From Parvibaculaceae bacterium Mf 1.05b.01 (GTDB lineage: Bacteria > Pseudomonadota > Alphaproteobacteria > Parvibaculales > Parvibaculaceae): a stretch of DNA of 64,000 nt. Shown piece after piece: positions 61,161-64,000 of the stretch (position 1 is its first letter; each line of letters begins with the position of its first letter). Under the pieces are notes generated by a model that was not told where the DNA came from, did no database searches, and saw only the letters and a program-made list of their open reading frames with translations. A program made the translations under genes and the position numbers. The stretch is from contig BAOK01000001.1 in the NCBI GenBank assembly GCA_000509225.1, positions 1,798,001 through 1,862,000 of the forward strand. Reading direction: 5' to 3'.

Positions 61161-61577
61161 ATGACTCTGTACCGATATCACCTTCAATTCAACGGCAAGG
61201 TCAGCCCTCAGGATGACATGGGCGAGCAGATGGGCATTGAAGCGGAGGCCAAAATCGGCCCTGGCTTCGATGCCGCCATTGGCGAGGCCAACTCCATCGC
61301 CAGGTTTGAAGCCCTTGTCATGAACGATATGGATGGGTCCTTCACGTTACAGGGCGAGGTAACGCTCGCTGGAGGCACACTTGCGGTTTCTACCACCCGT
61401 CCCTCCTCGCTGGAGGAAAGCCCTGACCCCACCATTCAACGCGGCACCGCAGAGTGCCGGATAGACAGTGGCACCGGTTCCTTTTCTGGCGCGAGCGGCA
61501 CAGTAACGCTCAACTTCACGGTGAGCGAAGACGCGCGTTTCACCGATTTGCAGACAGGCATCGTGTTTGTTGGGTGA
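61161..61577 (+). CDS. hypothetical protein (138 aa)
   Basis: A 138-residue protein with no signal peptide that I recognise as no family. Strongly patterned beta-strand sequence (alternating hydrophobic residues, DGSFTLQGEVTLAGGTLAV, GSFSGASGTVTLNFTV) suggests an all-beta domain. The ATG is 4 bp after the aminotransferase stop, so it is likely translated from the same transcript. Third-position G+C is like the neighbours. Confidence 0.7.
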   Translation: MTLYRYHLQFNGKVSPQDDMGEQMGIEAEAKIGPGFDAAIGEANSIARFEALVMNDMDGSFTLQGEVTLAGGTLAVSTTRPSSLEESPDPTIQRGTAECRIDSGTGSFSGASGTVTLNFTVSEDARFTDLQTGIVFVG

Positions 61578-61739
61578 CCTGACCGGCGCATATTGGTTTC
61601 ATTTTGTTATTTAATAAACTGAAACGATCATGTTCTAATTATCGTCCGAGTAGATAAGTTCAAGCAGACTTGCCTGGGTCGGAACAATCGTAAATGCAAC
61701 CGCGCCTGGAATGCTAGAGACACAAGGAAAGATGGGAAG

Positions 61740-62696
61740 ATGATTATTCGTTCACTGACAATTATTACAGGACTTTTGTTATCAACGGTAGCCGGACACG
61801 CAGGCTACCCTATTGACGTTACCGTTGCTCAGAACGGTTGCGCCGGTGCTGTTGCAAATGATGGTGTGGACGATTACACGGCTATTCAATGCCACATCAA
61901 CTACATGAACACGAATTTTGGCGGTGGAATTCTAGTATTCCCATCTGGCGCTTATGACACATCGCAGACGCTCGTAGTTCCCGGTGCAGAGATGCTCACC
62001 GGTATGGGAGCTGCCGTCACGTCGATTAGTAGCCTTGACGGCGCTGACGTTAAGGTTCTTCGCTTTGACGGCCCGGCAAATAGCTTTGGTGGAATGGACA
62101 GCATTCGAATTGTTTGCTCACAGTCGACAGAGGCAAAACAACCCTGTGTCCATGTGAGCCACAACGTTCCGGTCACCTTTCGCGATTCTCATATTTGGGG
62201 TGGCCAACATGGTTTGCAGCAAGACGGTGTTGATGGAATGATTATTAACTGCATCATCGCAGCAGCGGCGCTTGACGGGGCGAACCTCTTCTCTCGTGGC
62301 GCTAACTGGTATATCCGAACAAAGTTTAATCCCTATGCAGGTCAGACAGTGCGATACGCCTATGCGCAAAATGATTGGGCGCAAACGCCTAACAACGGTT
62401 TGCAGGAAAACCATTTCGTTGATTGTGACTTCTCAGGGACATTCACTCACGACGCAGTTGCGATCTATGACAACAACACCAATCAAGCCATCACCACTTT
62501 TGAGGGAAGTGTTTTTTCTGCACCGGTCACAATTACTGCCGCGCGGGCAACCTTGTTCAATGGAATAGAGTTTGGGAGTACGATCGATAGTGATGCGCCT
62601 ATATCGCTAGTCGGCAATTATGCGGTTAATGCCCCTATCACTGTGACCGGCTCTGGCACTCGTGCTTGTGCAGGCAACCTCCAAATCACGTGCTGA
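61740..62696 (+). CDS. secreted right-handed beta-helix protein, pectate-lyase-3-like
   Basis: A 318-residue exported protein. Residues 1-20 form a signal peptide with likely cleavage after GHA. The mature part begins with DVTVAQNGCAGAVANDGVDDYTAIQCHINYMN and GGGILVFPSGAY, the opening coil of pectate-lyase-3 / tailspike-type beta-helices that bind or cut polysaccharide, followed by repeats of short strands with N and G turns. Six cysteines could form disulfides. GGGAAG precedes the ATG. Base composition is lower in G+C by eye than its neighbours. No catalytic residues can be named. Confidence 0.75.
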   Translation: MIIRSLTIITGLLLSTVAGHAGYPIDVTVAQNGCAGAVANDGVDDYTAIQCHINYMNTNFGGGILVFPSGAYDTSQTLVVPGAEMLTGMGAAVTSISSLDGADVKVLRFDGPANSFGGMDSIRIVCSQSTEAKQPCVHVSHNVPVTFRDSHIWGGQHGLQQDGVDGMIINCIIAAAALDGANLFSRGANWYIRTKFNPYAGQTVRYAYAQNDWAQTPNNGLQENHFVDCDFSGTFTHDAVAIYDNNTNQAITTFEGSVFSAPVTITAARATLFNGIEFGSTIDSDAPISLVGNYAVNAPITVTGSGTRACAGNLQITC

Positions 62697-63079
62697 TGTC
62701 TCTCCTAAGACACAAGGAAGGGCTTAGCCTCGGGAGAGCGTTAGAAAGCTCTCTCCGGTAGGCAGACGGAAATAGCAGAACGGGCAAACGAGATATGCCG
62801 GCAAGCTTCATAGGTCGAATGTCGGACTGGTTATAGAGGAAGATGAACGCGGGGAGTGATATGGAGAGCGGCAGCAGGCACGCGCATACTATCCGCGCTC
62901 GAACCAGCACCTCACACTCTCACCAGCGAACACAAAACACATCTTGACGTCCCCGGTTAACCCACTTCTAATCTCCCTATCCGAAATAAGTGAATGATGG
63001 TGTACCGACCGCCAGGGCTTTTATCTGTCCTGCGCGTTTGCTTTCGCCCCTGCAAACTACCGGCATTTGGAAGATGCAG
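62697..63079. other. 383-bp gap with a hairpin
   Basis: No supportable gene. A hairpin GAGAGC/GCTCTC at 62,734-62,753, extended by flanking CGG/CCG, follows the beta-helix gene and may end its transcript. The remaining 300 bp should contain the promoter of the RND gene; an opposing open frame near 62,686-62,910 has no protein-like features. Confidence 0.45.
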
Positions 63080-64000
63080 ATGAACCCGCTCGTTAACGCA
63101 GCACTTTCACGGTCGCGCACGACGCTGTCGATTTTGTTCGTGGCACTGATCGCAGGCCTGTCCGCTTATCTGGCCATTCCCAAAGATGGCGATCCGGATG
63201 TGCAGATTCCGTTTGTTATGGTCACGGTTGTCCATGTAGGTGCGTCCCCTGAGGACGCCGAACGGTTGCTCGGTCGTCCGCTTGAGCGTGAACTGATCGG
63301 GCTTGAGGGACTTGTCGACGTTCAGACCTTTGCGATTGAGAGCACTGTGGCCATGGTGCTTGAATTCGCCCCATCGATTGATATTGACGAAGGCATGGTC
63401 GACGTTCGCGAGAAGGTGGACATTGCCCAGGCTGAGTTTCCAGATGACACTGAAGAACCGCGGATCACGCAGTTTAATACAGCTACAGACAATATTCTGC
63501 GGTTGGCCATTTCAGGGACGGCGCCCGAGCGCACCCTTGTAAGGCTCGCCCGCGAGCTCAAGACAGAGATTGAAACCATCTCAGCGGTGCTTAATGCCAG
63601 CATGTATGGTCAGCGCTGGGAGCTGCTGGAAATTTCCATCGATCAATCCAAGCTTGAAGCCTATCAGATAGGCGTTGGCCCTCTTATTCAGACCATTACG
63701 ATGAATAACAGGCTGATCGCCGCAGGCGATGTACGTGGCGCCGAAGGACGCTTCGCCATCAAAGTTCCGGGCCTGATCGAAACAGGCGCAGACCTCGGTG
63801 CTATTACCATCATGACCCGAGATGAGGCAGTGATCACCCTCTCTGACATCGCCGACATTCGGAGGACGTTCGCCGACCGTTCTGGCTATGCCACCTATAA
63901 CGGCCGCCCGACCATTGGCATGGCGGTTTCGAAGCGGATTGGCGAAAACATTCTGGAGACCTCGCAGGCGGTTCGCGAGACCATTGACCGGGTGACTGCA
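63080..64000 (+). CDS. RND efflux pump permease, AcrB/MexF type (3' end outside window)
   Basis: First 307 residues of a resistance-nodulation-division inner-membrane permease. The first membrane helix is at residues about 12-32, followed by PKDGDPDVQIPFVMVTVVHVGASPEDAERL, the AcrB-type porter-domain opening, and LPLER-like RPLERELIGLEG. LSDIADIRRTF and GRPTIGMAVSKRIGENIL are later porter motifs. It is the drug/proton pump subunit; the membrane-fusion and outer-membrane partners are outside the window. GGAAG lies 6 nt before the ATG; ATG 63,074 is also possible. Confidence 0.93.
   Translation, partial: MNPLVNAALSRSRTTLSILFVALIAGLSAYLAIPKDGDPDVQIPFVMVTVVHVGASPEDAERLLGRPLERELIGLEGLVDVQTFAIESTVAMVLEFAPSIDIDEGMVDVREKVDIAQAEFPDDTEEPRITQFNTATDNILRLAISGTAPERTLVRLARELKTEIETISAVLNASMYGQRWELLEISIDQSKLEAYQIGVGPLIQTITMNNRLIAAGDVRGAEGRFAIKVPGLIETGADLGAITIMTRDEAVITLSDIADIRRTFADRSGYATYNGRPTIGMAVSKRIGENILETSQAVRETIDRVTA

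Noticed and set aside
62686-62910. A 74-residue minus-strand frame after the beta-helix gene
   Set aside because: It starts hydrophobic like a signal peptide but the rest is low-complexity chance sequence, has no ribosome-binding site, and overlaps the neighbour's end.
1-64000. Transposases, integrases, phage structural genes, toxin-antitoxin or defence systems
   Set aside because: None was recognised on either strand among the protein-like frames.

Overview
The window looks like a chromosomal segment of an alphaproteobacterium. I base this on protein style (HxlR, ArsR/AHSA1, MAPEG, DUF1499, DmdB-like acyl-CoA ligase and omega-transaminase genes of the kind common there) and on moderate G+C. 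I cannot name the genus. Two very different regions meet at a tRNA-Gln gene near 44.1 kb.

Region 1 (1-44,057) is one large surface-glycan locus built from head-to-head and tail-to-tail operons. (a) 10,033 down to 1,275, minus strand: GT4 glycosyltransferase, an unusual GT-like protein (paralogue P1), asparagine-synthase-like amidotransferase AsnB-1, O-antigen ligase/polymerase, then PglC-, PglD- and PglE-like genes for a bacillosamine-type first sugar. It converges on a truncated ABC exporter at the left edge. (b) 10,254-11,234 plus an opposing methyltransferase and a two-gene membrane unit. (c) 14,341-24,385, plus strand: polyprenyl-phosphate GT2, UPF0104 membrane protein, AsnB-2, an SDR, paralogue P2, a WbmS-like deacetylase, a sugar N-formyltransferase and paralogue P3, which ends in a tandem 32-residue repeat array. 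(d) 29,747 down to 24,416, minus strand: a Wzm/Wzt-type ABC exporter, WbqC-like protein, a natural formyltransferase-deacetylase fusion and a GT-B-like protein. (e) 30,161-35,116, plus strand: AsnB-3 and three SDRs resembling the Bordetella wbmI-H-G-F set. (f) 41,732 down to 35,129, minus strand: GT4 and a complete WbpA, WbpB-WbpD fusion, WbpE, WbpI route to UDP-ManNAc3NAcA. (g) AsnB-4 at 42,147-44,057.

Read together, region 1 predicts a polysaccharide of 2,3-diacetamido-uronic acids. Some carboxyls would be converted to uronamides (four AsnB enzymes of at least three subtypes) and some N-acetyl groups replaced by N-formyl (two deacetylase plus formyltransferase modules). It would be built on a PglC-type primer and exported by an ABC transporter. 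The most novel elements are the P1/P2/P3 protein family, the split and fused versions of the deacetylase-formyltransferase module, and the repeat tail of P3.

Region 2 (44,058-64,000) is ordinary metabolic chromosome: tRNA-Gln and tRNA-Pro, a VOC protein, SMP-30-like lactonase, hydrolases, two divergent enoyl-CoA hydratases, an alkylsulfatase-like MBL protein, a PLP decarboxylase/lyase, an HxlR regulator with a clear twin operator, MAPEG, a second MBL protein, an ArsR-AHSA1 pair, DUF1499, an acyl-CoA ligase, amidase, omega-transaminase, a secreted beta-helix protein, and the start of an RND efflux pump that runs off the right edge.
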